Assembly: GCA_935421135.1 (NCBI GenBank)
Contig: OW285189.1
Span: 16,079,072 to 16,143,071 of the forward strand
Reading direction: 5' to 3'
DNA from: Bugulina stolonifera
Taxonomy: Eukaryota; Bryozoa; Gymnolaemata; Cheilostomatida; Bugulidae
Length of the DNA stretch: 64,000 nt
In this document: positions 41,776 through 53,700 of the stretch, piece by piece
How the letters are laid out: each line of letters starts with the position of its first letter
Position numbering within the stretch: position 1 is the stretch's first letter
The notes under the pieces: model-generated
What the model was told of the DNA's origin: nothing
The model's input: the letters and a program-made list of their open reading frames with translations, nothing else
Databases searched by the model: none
Program-made: the position numbers and the translations under genes

Positions 41776-44124
41776 ATGAAGAATTTAGTGATAACTGTAA
41801 TAGCCGTGGTGGCATTGAGTTTGGGAGGCGGAGCCTACAGTAAGTATAACACTAGCGGTGTATCTACCTTGTATACTGTTTGTATACTAGAAGGATTAGT
41901 ATAGGGTTATTACACAGATACCCTAATTGCTAATAACAATGCAAACAAGTGTTATATTATTATATTATTATGGTTGAATTAAAAAGAAATTTTAGTGGTT
42001 TGACAGTTACATTTGTCTTAGGGGACATGTCTTTACACTATTCAAAATAGTTACACAGTGATCAAAGCACTACACACCAAAGCCAGATTTTCAGATCATG
42101 TAATATAACACAGATAGCTTAATGAAAACCTATCCGGCCATCCAAATCACTGATCCTGAAGTTAAGTGTTCAAATCTGCCATTACAAAAGTTATAAAAAC
42201 AAAAGTTTTGCAATACATTAAATCAAAATTGAGTTGAAATATAATTGCTAGCAGTAGGAGAGCAATAGTAAAAGCATTATCAGGTTATCTCTTATATTAC
42301 ACACACCCTTTTGTTGTAACAATCATTATTAGCAGCATTGTTTTAACCTTGTAGTAATAGATCCTTGTGCTGGATTTGATTGTGGAGTGGGTAGATGTAC
42401 GGCCCCTGCTGATGCTCCAATGTGTATCTGTCCCCTGGGCTACAGATTTGACAAGCTGGCACAGACTTGCATCCGTGAAGTAATATTTGGTAAGTTACAA
42501 ATTAACTGCACGTCTACCTTACGGTGTTGGCATCTTGCCGTTAGTTTTGCATGTAGCCTACAATTTACAGTAATTGGAAAGAAAAATGATTAATCTACAA
42601 CATTCAGGTATACTTTGTACGCCTATAGTGTAAAGCCAATAATAAATAACACCATGTGATTGGCAGAGATTATTATGCCAACCTATTGTTTTTGATATTC
42701 GCAGATCCTTGTGCTGGATTCGATTGTGGAGTGGGTAGATGTACGGCCCCTGCCGATTTCCCTATCTGTATCTGTCCCCAGGGCTATGAGTTTGACAGAA
42801 TGGCAAAAACTTGCATTCGCAAAGTAATATTTGGTAAGTGAAACATTAGCTCACATGTATATCAAAGTCACTCTAGTTGTGTCCACTGCTTAATCTGTTC
42901 TTTCTGAAAGCGAATCCCTCGGATTTATGTAAGTGGAAGCCATAGGATCTGTATGTGCCCCTGAGCATAGTTTGGCCAAATAATAAGCAATATATTATGC
43001 AAACCTGTGCTAGGCGATTAGGTGCTGTAGAGGTCTCGGTCCACCCTGGTCAGGGATGGGTATTTTCGTGGATGTGAAATTGAGTTCCTAGCTGCTCTAT
43101 GGCCAAATTACGTTGTAAGTTTAATTGCTGCTGCGTATTGTATACAACAGTGATTTAATCTGTGATCCAAATGTTGTATCTGGAATATCTATCTCTCTCA
43201 AATATGTAGTTGTATTTACCAGGTTGTCTCCTTTTTACAGATCCTTGTGCAGGATTTGATTGTGGAGTGGGTAGATGTACGGCCCCTGCTGATGCTCCAA
43301 TGTGTATCTGTCCCCTGGGCTATAAATTTGACAAGCTGGCACAAACCTGCATCCGTGAAGTAATATTTGGTGAGTTTATACTGAATGTACCAATAAGGGA
43401 GTTAGGTGCAGGAGTAGAGAAATTTGAGATAGCCTTTGTTCTTCGCCAAAAATGAAGCAGGAGAAGTTGTCTTCTCTATACTTTGCTGGTTGACCGCCCT
43501 TACCCCAAACCCCAACCGAGGAACTAAGGCTATCCAAATTTCTCCACTACTGCACCTAACAGCAATAAGGTCACTTACCGTCAGGCATCCATGTTTAACT
43601 CTCATCTTAGTTAATGTATTAACAAGACGACTAGACCAACCAGTCCAGGTGTACTGTACAGTAGGTTATGCCTATGCAAGAGGACATACAGTCCAATCAT
43701 TATCTAATGACGGTAAGACTTCAAAACTCAATGTTTTAACTCAGTTTATGCTTTGTTACTTATAGATCCATGTTTTGGATTTGATTGCGGAGTGGGTAGA
43801 TGTACGGCCCCTGCTGATGCTCCAATGTGCATCTGTCCCCCGGGCTACGAGTATAAAAAGGAAGAACAGACATGTGTTCGGCTAGTCATTGTTGGTAAGT
43901 TGAAACACATGAACATCTATAATGTGTATGTACAATATGGGTTCCCTCAGTAGATGTACATGTAGCATAGCCTATGTTGGTATTACTCGTGACTTGTGTT
44001 GTATTGTACATGTTGACACAGAGCACCCTGTGAATAAATACGCAGGTTTTAGTTTGAACCTGAAGTATACAGTAAATACTCATTTTACCTGCATCATGTT
44101 TTTGCCTCCATATTTACAGGATAA
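41776..44124 (+). CDS. secreted protein with four tandem EGF-like modules, 196 aa
   Basis: Exons are 41776-41839, 42355-42489, 42705-42833, 43241-43369, 43766-43894 and 44120-44124 (591 nt, all phase 1). The signal peptide is MKNLVITVIAVVALSLGGG. Each of the four internal exons encodes DPCxGFDCGVGRCTAPADxP followed by CICP-x-GY and CIR/CVR, with C5-C6 spacing of 12. The modules are much more alike than those of neighbouring genes, implying recent exon duplication. The last exon holds only GA and TAA. A MITE lies in the fourth intron after exon 4, and a possible dead EGF exon lies in intron 3. Function unknown; repeated identical modules suggest multivalent binding outside the cell. Confidence 0.88.
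42905..43020 (+). pseudogene. possible degenerate EGF exon in intron 3
   Basis: Phrases echo the functional exons in order: AATCCCTCGGATTTATGT, TCTGTATGTGCCCC, and GCAAACCTGTGCTAGG. Frame and several cysteines are lost and no splice sites remain. Low confidence. Confidence 0.28.
43399..43562. mobile_element. MITE in an EGF-gene intron, 164 bp
   Basis: Roughly 40-bp inverted repeats (GTTAGGTGCAGGAGTAGAGA against GTTAGGTGCAGTAGTGGAGA on the other strand) are flanked by an 8-bp direct repeat CAATAAGG (43391-43398 and 43563-43570). Noncoding. Confidence 0.8.
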
Positions 44125-44670
44125 AACAGTTCAAGCACAAAGTCTCCCAGCCAGTCACTAAACTAAGGAAAATACCAGACTGGATAATCTACCTGAAGTG
44201 CCTATCACATACCATAGATTATACCAATAGATTATAAGAAGACAGCAGGAAATGTGTCATATAAATATATTATTACCTCTAAGATTTTCACTTCTTTATA
44301 ATAAGCCGAGTGCAGAACTATAGCTTTTGACTATAAAATAATTATAATAAAGCATCTAATAAAACCTTTACCAACTACACCCTCATTATTTAACCTACGA
44401 GTGTGAGTATGATATTCTGGTGGAACACCACTTATACGTGTATATGACTGCATGTATGTTATCACATTCATGATACATGAGTATGTAATCCCCACCAAGT
44501 TCTTCTATACTCGTTTCTCTATCTCCAATTTAATTCCCTGTTTCTGGTGGTATGCAGTATATTTGTGTATTTTCATGCTACACCAATATCACAGCACCAA
44601 CTATATTTCTACATGTACATGATATACGTTTAGTCTGACAGAGCATACAACAGTATAGTGACAATAGGGT

Positions 44671-44932
44671 AAAGGGACATTTTGAAAAAGACAGTTCGAA
44701 ACAGGACAGTTCAAAACTGTGTATATTACATTTCGAAGAACAGAACTTGCAGATAATTGATTTTAATTAATTAATTCAATTGATTAAATAAAAAAAATAG
44801 TATTAAAAATAAAAATTAGTTAAAATCTGGTGGTTAGGGTTTGGAGTTAGACGCTTTGAACTGTCTGGTGTTGAACTGTCCACTTTTGAAACGTCCTGTT
44901 TCGGACTGTCTTTTTCGAACAGTCGCACATTC
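44671..44932. repeat. foldback/MITE-like element, copy 2
   Basis: Second copy of the family at 40330. Terminal inverted repeats read GAAAAAGACAGTTCGAAACA and, on the other strand, GAAAAAGACAGTCCGAAACA. The subterminal GTTGAACTGTCC motif is repeated. Confidence 0.75.
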
Positions 44933-45751
44933 TGGCAATAGAGGCCTGTAAATAAGATTGGCTAAATCTACGAGATAATCCACTAACAAACAAAACTATG
45001 TACATGTATATGTATGACTCATATTGCCAAGATTTTATACATGTATATCTGTCTTATTATTTACCAAGAACTAAAGATGTTAAGCCAGCGATGCGCTGCA
45101 ATGTGTCAGAAATGTAGACTTTAGAATGATATAATAATCTGCGCCGGTTCTATTCCATTCACTCGATTTCCTCCTATGGACATGTTTGGCGGGATTTAAG
45201 TGATTTAATATTTTACTTGAATATAAGTGTTAGTAGAATAAACAAAGTATTACACAGACTGGGGCTGACTCTACCTTCCATGAGCTCCCGGGCTGCTGCA
45301 TTTCATCTACTATACTGTAGGAAGGCACCCGACAATTTCTGTAACGAAACCAGTCTTAATGCATAGCGGATAAATTTTGATGAGCACCCTTATTTAACAC
45401 AACTGTCACACCTCTTTATTGATCTCGTCGTAATGAAGTGTAGGAGTTGTCCTCTCACTTGATATTTACGGTAGGTATCTACTGAATATATTGCATGGTA
45501 GAAAGCTGGTGTTTCATTGGTTGTAAGCCTAGATGAGGAAACTAAATAGGTCTACTGGTTGAGTCTAGCTCTGCAATGATGGGTATACAATCATCATGTA
45601 TTATGTGCAAATAAGAAGACCGAGTTCCTGGCATTTAGTTGAATGAACCAAAGTAGAACAAAAATACAATATTTGTTATGGATGTATAAAAATAGAGATA
45701 GCCATGATATGCACATGCAGCTGTCTCACAGTTCATCGCAGGTACCTGTCT

Positions 45752-45826
45752 AGCAGGTCAGCACACAAAGCTGTTTAGCAGATCAGCACACAAAGCTGTT
45801 CAGCAGATCAACACACAAGGCTGTCC
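45752..45826. repeat. three 25-bp tandem repeats
   Basis: Units of AGCAGATCAGCACACAAAGC plus TGTTC, with a few substitutions between units. Confidence 0.85.
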
Positions 45827-45842
45827 AGCTGGGCATCATATT

Positions 45843-46113
45843 AGGTGTCTTCGCGACCTAAACTTCAGACTCAGGCCGATTTACAAAAATGTTTTCTGGC
45901 ACACATCTGTCACAGGGTCGCAAACGCACCGGCCTGGGCCAAAAGCAAAATCCTCGTTTTCGCACAAAGAAACCAGGTGTGCCGATGAGCTAGGGATGGT
46001 TTCGTTCGGTCAAGGAAAATCCCAGGCCAATAGCCCTTCTGGCCTTGGTCGGACGGCCATCTTGTAATTTTTATTTGCGACCCGGGTCCGTCCAAGAGGT
46101 CGCGAAGACACCT
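45843..46113. mobile_element. MITE-like element with 17-bp terminal inverted repeats
   Basis: Begins AGGTGTCTTCGCGACCT and ends with its exact reverse complement. The flanks read ATT on both sides, a possible 3-bp target duplication. 271 bp, no coding capacity. A diverged copy is at 5655-5851. Confidence 0.82.
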
Positions 46114-46404
46114 ATTATGTGGCTGCCTGGTGGGCTATCACGATATGCAGTATATCTTGTACTGTACGTGTATCAACCCTGGTATACATACTCTTAGGAT
46201 CCAGCTGTCTTTGGACACATTTCTCATTGAAAACAGAATAGTTGTACTCATAGTGTAGCTTGTCAACCCATGGAGTTATCTTCTCTCTAGAAGTGATGCC
46301 CTGTTTATATGACAAGGTGGTGCCAGTATGGAGCTATCTGCAAGTACTGCGTGAGATAGGTGATAAGCTGGCATTAGGAGCTGATTCTACATGTAGGTAA
46401 AAGA

Positions 46405-46480
46405 CAACTCTATGTGTCTACATGTGTCAACTCTAGTTGTCTACATGTTCAACTCTAGTTGTCTACATGTGCAACTCTAT
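46405..46480. repeat. three 22-23-bp tandem repeats
   Basis: Units of CAACTCTAGTTGTCTACATG plus TG, followed by a partial fourth. Confidence 0.8.
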
Positions 46481-47662
46481 GTATAAACTTAATACCTGGA
46501 CATACTGAAGTTTGCCCAGGCAACTATGCACCACAGCATGCAGAGCATACGTTACTTTGAATGAGTCAGTATGTTCATACATGAGACACAAACAATGCCT
46601 CCATTTGCTGTGCACTATTTTCTGGCTATCAGCATCTAGAATTATATGTTATATGGTATAGGCTATTTCATTCAATACCTAGTTTATCACAATTCTTCTA
46701 CCATGTGCCATAAATAATATATACATCTTAGTGCGAGTGCTTAGTGCGAGTATTTGACCAGCATAAGGAAGACTTCCTTACAATTCAGTGTTATTCACCA
46801 GGTAACTGTAGTATTGTATCACAGGCCTTTGGTATTGTACCAGTGTGATGTTGACCAACTATTTAGTGTCTGCTACAGTCCAATAAGCAGTGCAGAGACT
46901 CCTGTGAAGTTATAATAGACATGTAAAAGGATTATTGTGCTAGCCTGAGCAAGGATGTGCAGGTATTTATTACGACATATGCACTTCATGTACATGATTG
47001 GCTAATTCATAGCGTAAAATAACCAAATCACGTATATATCCAAATTTGTATCTAGAAATTATTGTACGTTGTACATATCAATATATAATTTATCATTATA
47101 AGGTGGGATGAAGCTAGACTATGAAACAGAGTAAGAAAGGGATAAAAGAGTCATACAATAATCTTGACACAAAAAATGAAAAACTGTCAGTTTTATTATA
47201 ATAATAGTGTAGTTTTAGTCATCGTGTGGAACAAGTTGATGCACAGCCAAACCGATGAGATAGAGACTAAAATGGCGATAGAGACTCATAAATATACCTC
47301 CTTGAAGCAGTTCATGTCATTTAAAACTAAAGCAAAACCAAAATAGTAAGAGCCATAATATATCATGTGGCCATACTTTTTCAACAGGCTATTTTGCATA
47401 AAATTGCATATCCGTGATATTATTTGCACAAAAACAGTATTTGTCCGTGAGACGCAATAATTTCACAACATAAATGAAATATGTAACCTTAATAGCAGTT
47501 AATGAATATATCTGCCAAAACATGTATATATGTACATGTATGTCTTCTACCATGTAAATATTTCCCAATATATCTTTCCTGGCAATTGTTTCATGAATAA
47601 TTAAATGTTTCCTCATGCATTCTGGCAGGTGGCGCTATAATTAATGATTGTCTTATATGGGG

Positions 47663-47670
47663 TATATAAG
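47663..47670 (+). promoter_or_regulatory. TATA box
   Basis: TATATAAG 54 bp before the ATG at 47724. Confidence 0.6.
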
Positions 47671-47723
47671 TAGGACAGGCTAGCTACAAGGTTGTGTACA
47701 GAGTTAGCAGTTCATGTGTAAAG

Positions 47724-50700
47724 ATGAAGTGCTTAGTGGTAACTCTACTGGCTGTGCTGTCTATGTGCTGGGAAGGTGAAGCGTACAGTAAGTATATATA
47801 TACTGTCTACACTATTCTCTACTTTTCTAAAAAAATAACATAATATTGTATTATACAACATTCTTAAATACAACATAATATAGATTAACATTTTATTAGC
47901 AGTAGTATAGTCAGTGCACTTCTAGACAGACACGCACTCATTGACCCCTGTTTTCAACCAATCACAAGCCGGTATTTCCGATTTCAACCAATCACAGAAG
48001 AGCACAAAAATTTTGCACACGACCTTGCCAAGGTCACCCCAAAATCCCCCCTTCTGATTGGTCGAAAAAACATTTGCACACTTGACCCCGAACCCGGCCA
48101 CGACCCCTTCCCTTCCTCCTTCCCACCCTCCTCCCCTCCCCCTCCCCCACCTCCCACTCCTCCCTCCTCCCCGCCACCGCCCTCGTCCCGTCCGCGCCAC
48201 CGCCGTCGCCGCCGCCGCCACCGCCGCCCTCACCACCGCCGCCGCCGCCGCCACCACCACCGCCCTCACCACCGTCGCCGCCACCGCCGCCGCCGCCACC
48301 ACCGCCACCACCACCACCGCCGCCACCACCACCACCGCCACCGCCGCCGCCGCCGCCACCACCACCACCACCGCCGCCGCCGCCGCCGCCGCCATCACCG
48401 TCATCACCGCCACCCCTCCTCCACCGCCGCCCACCCTCCCCACCCCGCAACCCCCACTCACCCGAACGACCAATCGTTTGAGGCGGTCAAGCCGCGTCCG
48501 CCCACGTTGCGTGCGGCGCCGACCGTACACGTGGAGGCGACGCCGGTGCCCCGTATCCACCGGGCCAAGCGACTAGGCAGCGGCCCGCCGCCCATTCCGA
48601 GTTCCACTGGGGTGGGACTATAAAAGATAAGTTTGACTGATGATAGTATTAATACAAAGAAGACTTAGTCATAGCAAACATGTCTTTTCTCACCAAAGGA
48701 GCAGCGGGGAGATATGTACTTTTAAAGGAAGTCCTCCCGAAGTCTGTATGGGATTATATGATCAAAAGTAATATCGAAGAAACGAATAGTCCATGGATGT
48801 GGTATTGGGTTGACAGACTCGCTCATAATTCCTTAGTGGTAGAGCTTGCCATCTATTTTAGAACACTTTCACTCTCTATGAATATCCCTTTTAAGATAGG
48901 AGAGGAAAAGTTGAGGAAAATGGCACTTTGTTATGAAGACTTAACAGGAGCTAGGTCAAGATTTTCATCTATGGTAGAAACAAAAAACGCATCCGTTTCT
49001 TCTCCCTTACTCCTTCTTAGGAATGCAGAGTTGTCAACCTGGTGTAGAGTGGAGGTTGAGAAGATTATTGAAGATAGAAACTGGGATGAAACTGGTGTGG
49101 GAGCGGAGGCCACTTTTAACACTCACTTCTTACTATATCTGGATAATGAACCTGGTGGGGAAGGTTCAAAGAATGAACTCTATCATAGAGTATTGAACAT
49201 ATTAAAGGATGGGGCAAGAAGATGTCGCTTTGAGGATGGGAAGGAGAAATCGCGAGCGAAGAGGAGTTACAATGAAGAAAGCATCCCTGGTTTAATTCTT
49301 AGTAGAGGTAATACGCTATATGCAGGGCGATTGTTTGGAGAACTAGATCCATCCAAAAATGGGTTAGAGGTGATAAGAAGTCCTTCACCAGGAGATGCTA
49401 GATTAGAGGTGAGAGAGACTTCTACAGGAGAGACTAACCAGGTTATGATAGAAGAGGTTGAAATGTGTGACATTGGAGAACTAGATTCATCCAAAAACGG
49501 GTTAGAGGAGATAAGAAGCCCTTCACCAGGAGAAGCTAGGGTGGAAGTGAGAGAGACTTCTACAGGAGAGAATAAGCAGATTATGATAGAAGAGCAAACT
49601 CATGTAGAAACTAAAGAAGAGGTTGAAATGTGTGACAAAAGGGAACAAGAGATTAGAAAGATAGAACAAGAATTGGCACTAAAGAAAGTGGAATTGGCAG
49701 GAGCACTGGGGTGGAAAGAAGCACTAGAGATGCAACAGAGAATTGATGCAAGAAAAGAGAGAAGAACAAATCGCATTGCCTTCTTAGAAAAAAAGTTAAC
49801 AGAGGAAAGAATGGAAAAAGAGAGGTTAATGATGGAAATCGAGCGTTTGCAAAAAGAAGAAGAAGAAGAAAAAATGGATAGTGTATCAATTATTGATCAC
49901 ATAATTCCCCACCTGGCTAACAAACTAGATGATAATGATGCAAAAGCAGAAGGGGAAGATAGTAAACTGCCACAGTGGGTTCCAACAGGAGAAAGTAATG
50001 ATGAATAAAAGTGTATAGATTCCAATCGTTCTCTCAAACAAGGGCAAGATGTCAAAGCAAGAGGTAGTATGTAGAAATGAGAATTATGAAGATGTGGCTG
50101 ATGGTCTCTTAGATGAAGTAGTAGCTATCTCTGCTGAAGAGGGAAGGGAGCGAATAGGAGAGAGAAGCAACAAAAGAAAGAAGTTCACATTCTACATAAT
50201 CATAATACTATTTATACTTTCTTGCTCATCTTTATCACCATCAGTTTACACATATCTAAGTGATAGGGAACCACCCAATGGCAAAGACAAAGGAGTACTT
50301 AAGCAAGGACACTTTTTAAAAACAAACACAACTCTATTAGCTACTCAACTGGATCAGCATGCGTCCACACCAAGAAATCGATCTTCGCTTGCAGAGTCCC
50401 TTCACAGCTCTAGTCTGTGGTCCAACAGGGAGTGGAAAAACGGAACTACTATTTAGTCTTATTAGGAGAGTTGATGAAATTGCTTCACCCACTCCTGTTG
50501 AAATCATTTACTGCTATGGAGTTTGGCAACGCCGCTTTGAGGATTACAAGGATAAAGTAAGGTTTCATTCAGGACTCATTGATGTAGAAATGGATATAGA
50601 GCGTGATGGGAAGAATCGCTGGCTCATCATTGATGACTTGATGGGTGAAGTCGGGGGGAAAGAGACTACTAATGCAATCTTTACAAAGTTCAGTCACCAC

Positions 50701-53700
50701 CTGAACATAAGCGTCTTTTTCTTACTACAGAACCTTTTCCCGAAAGATAATAGAACAGTGTCAATAAACTCGCAGTACTTTTTCTTGTTCAAGAACCCCA
50801 GAGACGGAATGTCTGTTACCAATCTTGCAAAGCAGGCTTTTCCTCAGAGTACAAGAGCTGTTCAAGAAGCTTTTAGTGATGCTACACGTAAGCCACACTC
50901 TTTTCTATTCTTGAATCTTCGCCAGGAAACCCCGGAGTGGGCTAGACTGATCGGTAATTTTGCTTCTGAGCACTCTCCCATGACTGTATATATCCCGAAT
51001 ACCCTGGAATATAAGTAGCATTCACATCTCTACTCTCTCCATAAACTGTCTTGGACTCGAAGAGAGCGCATCCATCATCAAGCATGAGATACATTAATTC
51101 ACCCGAGTATTCTCCAAGGTTGAGGAGGAATGCCTTGAGTATATATGCACTGACGAAAGCATCTGCAACCATCAGAGATTCAACCATTGCTGAGGCTAAC
51201 AAAGACCTTATACTCGCTCTTGTTGAGTGTGCTAGAAATGTATTATTAGGTAATGTTCATCTAACTACCGCTCAGTTGAACTCTCTACGTCGACATAGAA
51301 GGGCCATTGAGGATCTCACCAACTCTCGTACTAGTGTGAGGCAGAAAAAGTTAATCCTACAACGTGGCGGATTTTTAGGTCTTCTTTTGAAGCCATTGGC
51401 AAGTTTACTCGGAGGTGTGCTTGGTGGATTAGGCGGTGGACGAAGGTGAAATGAGTCTCAAGTTTTCTAAAAAGTATCTTCTTATGGATAAACATACATA
51501 TGAATCAATGAATAGTAGAAACAACAAAAAAGAAGGAGAGCATCTACCCTCACTCTCTACAAATGGGGATCTACTCCTGGCAGAAAAAAGCAGAAAAGAT
51601 GTAATATCTAACCTCAAAAACTCTGATACAGACATCTACTCTCAGCTAGAGCAACATGCTCATAAAATGAATAAGTTCCTAAAAGAGTTGGAGAGATCAC
51701 GCCATCCGCAGCAGGAGTTGTATAATACATTAGAGGGAATTAACACTAGGTTTAATGAAATGCATACATGGAGACAAAGAGAAGAAGAAGCACAAGAGCG
51801 AGGGCGAGAGAAAAAAAGAGATGATGAAAAGAGGCGAAGTGGCTCAAGGTCACCACTACCACACCCATATAGGAGAGAAACAAAACCAGAGAGGTCAGAA
51901 GCTGGCGCACGTTGGAGTGGGAAGGGTGAAAATAGAAGTCCTATCAAAACTAGGTCTAGGCGAAAGCTTCCTAAAACCCCTCTTGCAAGCAATAGTAAAA
52001 CAGAAAGATGGATGATATAGATGAAGGTCTACGTGATATTTACTTCTCCCCTCCTCAACCACCATCTTTTGGAGGAAAGAGAAAGTTAGTTTTAGCTTCT
52101 CCTCCTGGTATTAATGAGAATGATGTTGAGAAGTGGTTGAGAAGTCAAGACGCATACACTCTTCATCGCCCGATTAGAATGAAGTTTACAAGGAGAAAAA
52201 CGTTTGTGAGTGGGATTGGTGAACAACTCCAGGCAGATCTCGTGGATGTGCGTGCGCACAAGGACTCAAATGATGGAGTAACATTTTTGCTCACCTGCAT
52301 AGATGCCTTCTCACGGAAAGCATGGGTCTTTCCTCTTCATTCCAAGTCTGGTCTGGAAGTGTCCAATGCACTCATCTCTCTATTCGAAAATGAAAGCTTT
52401 AGACAAATACAAACTGATAAAGGTAAGGAGTTCCTAAACAGAAGGGTGAGTGAAGTGCTAAAGAAGTATGGAGTTAGCCATTTCACCTCTGAGAATGAGA
52501 TCATCAAGGCTGCTCTTGTTGAACGCTTTAATAGAACATTGAGAGGGAAAATTCATCGTCTACTCACTTATAGAGGGGATGGACGCTACTTAGAAGATGT
52601 AGAAGACCTAGTCCAAGGATATAACAACAGTTTTAATAGGTCAATTGGAATGAAACCTATTGAGGTTGATTACGATAATCAAGAAGAGGTTTGGGTTCGG
52701 TTAAATGAGTTCTCACCTAAACGATGGTTAAAGAAAACAAGAGTAAAATACTCACCAGGTGATCATGTTCGGATTTCGATGGCTCGTAGTAGCTTTGAGC
52801 GAGGGTTCACACCAAACTGGTCAACCGAGATATTCACCATAAAAGCAGTCAAGGCACATACCTCACCTCCTGTCTATACACTGGAAGACCTAAACAAAGA
52901 AGGAGTAGATGGAACATTCTATGCACAAGAATTGCAACATGTTAACCTACCTGAAATCTTTAGAGTTGAGAAAGTCATACGTAAACGGAGAAGGAGAGGA
53001 AAAGAAGAGAGTTTCGTGAAATGGAGTGGTTATCCCTCTTCATTTAATAGTTGGATAGATTCTAGTCAGTTTGTGTAAGACCAAAGGTAGTATAAATTCG
53101 ATATGTAAGTTCAGTTTTGCTCACTCTCAAAGATGGCCTTCAATGTCACACTTACCTCAAATGTACGCATCGGTGGGAGTGACACAAACACCAATGCTCA
53201 CTTCATTACGAAGCTAGCCAAGACATTGAAGCTTCACTCATCACAGTGGGAGGTTGGGTTACTTGACATTCAGTACCCTGCATCCTGGAGAAATGTGGAA
53301 GATGGCTATGTAGTGGTTACGAATACAAAAGATGGAGTCAAACGAAAATGTGAAATCAGGAGTGGAAGGTATGCTTCCATGGGTGAACTTTTGAGTGAGA
53401 TCAATAGAATACTAATAAACTACGACTTAGAAAAAGTAGTGAGCTTTTACTATGATAGTCTACGGAATGAAACCTTCCTCATGTTGAGAGAACAGGAACA
53501 CTCTGTCATGATGTCACGTGATGTTGCGTGGGTGTTGGGATTCGAACCTGATGTAGAATATGCTGCGGAAATCAACAGGAGTCAAAACCCTCCAGACATC
53601 AATGCTGGTTTCACATCCCTCTATGTCTACTCCTCCGTAGTCTCACCAAGACATGTTGGAGATAGTCTAGTCCCCCTACTTCGCACAGTTCCTATAACAG

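Larger units (their letters stand above)
44125..47662. other. intergenic region with repeats
   Basis: Holds a foldback element (44671-44932), two minisatellites (45752-45826 and 46405-46480) and a MITE-like element (45843-46113). No gene supported. Confidence 0.5.

Noticed and set aside
43436..43765. 109-codon frame between EGF exons of the four-module gene
   Set aside because: It runs through a MITE and intron sequence and only reaches an exon boundary by chance.
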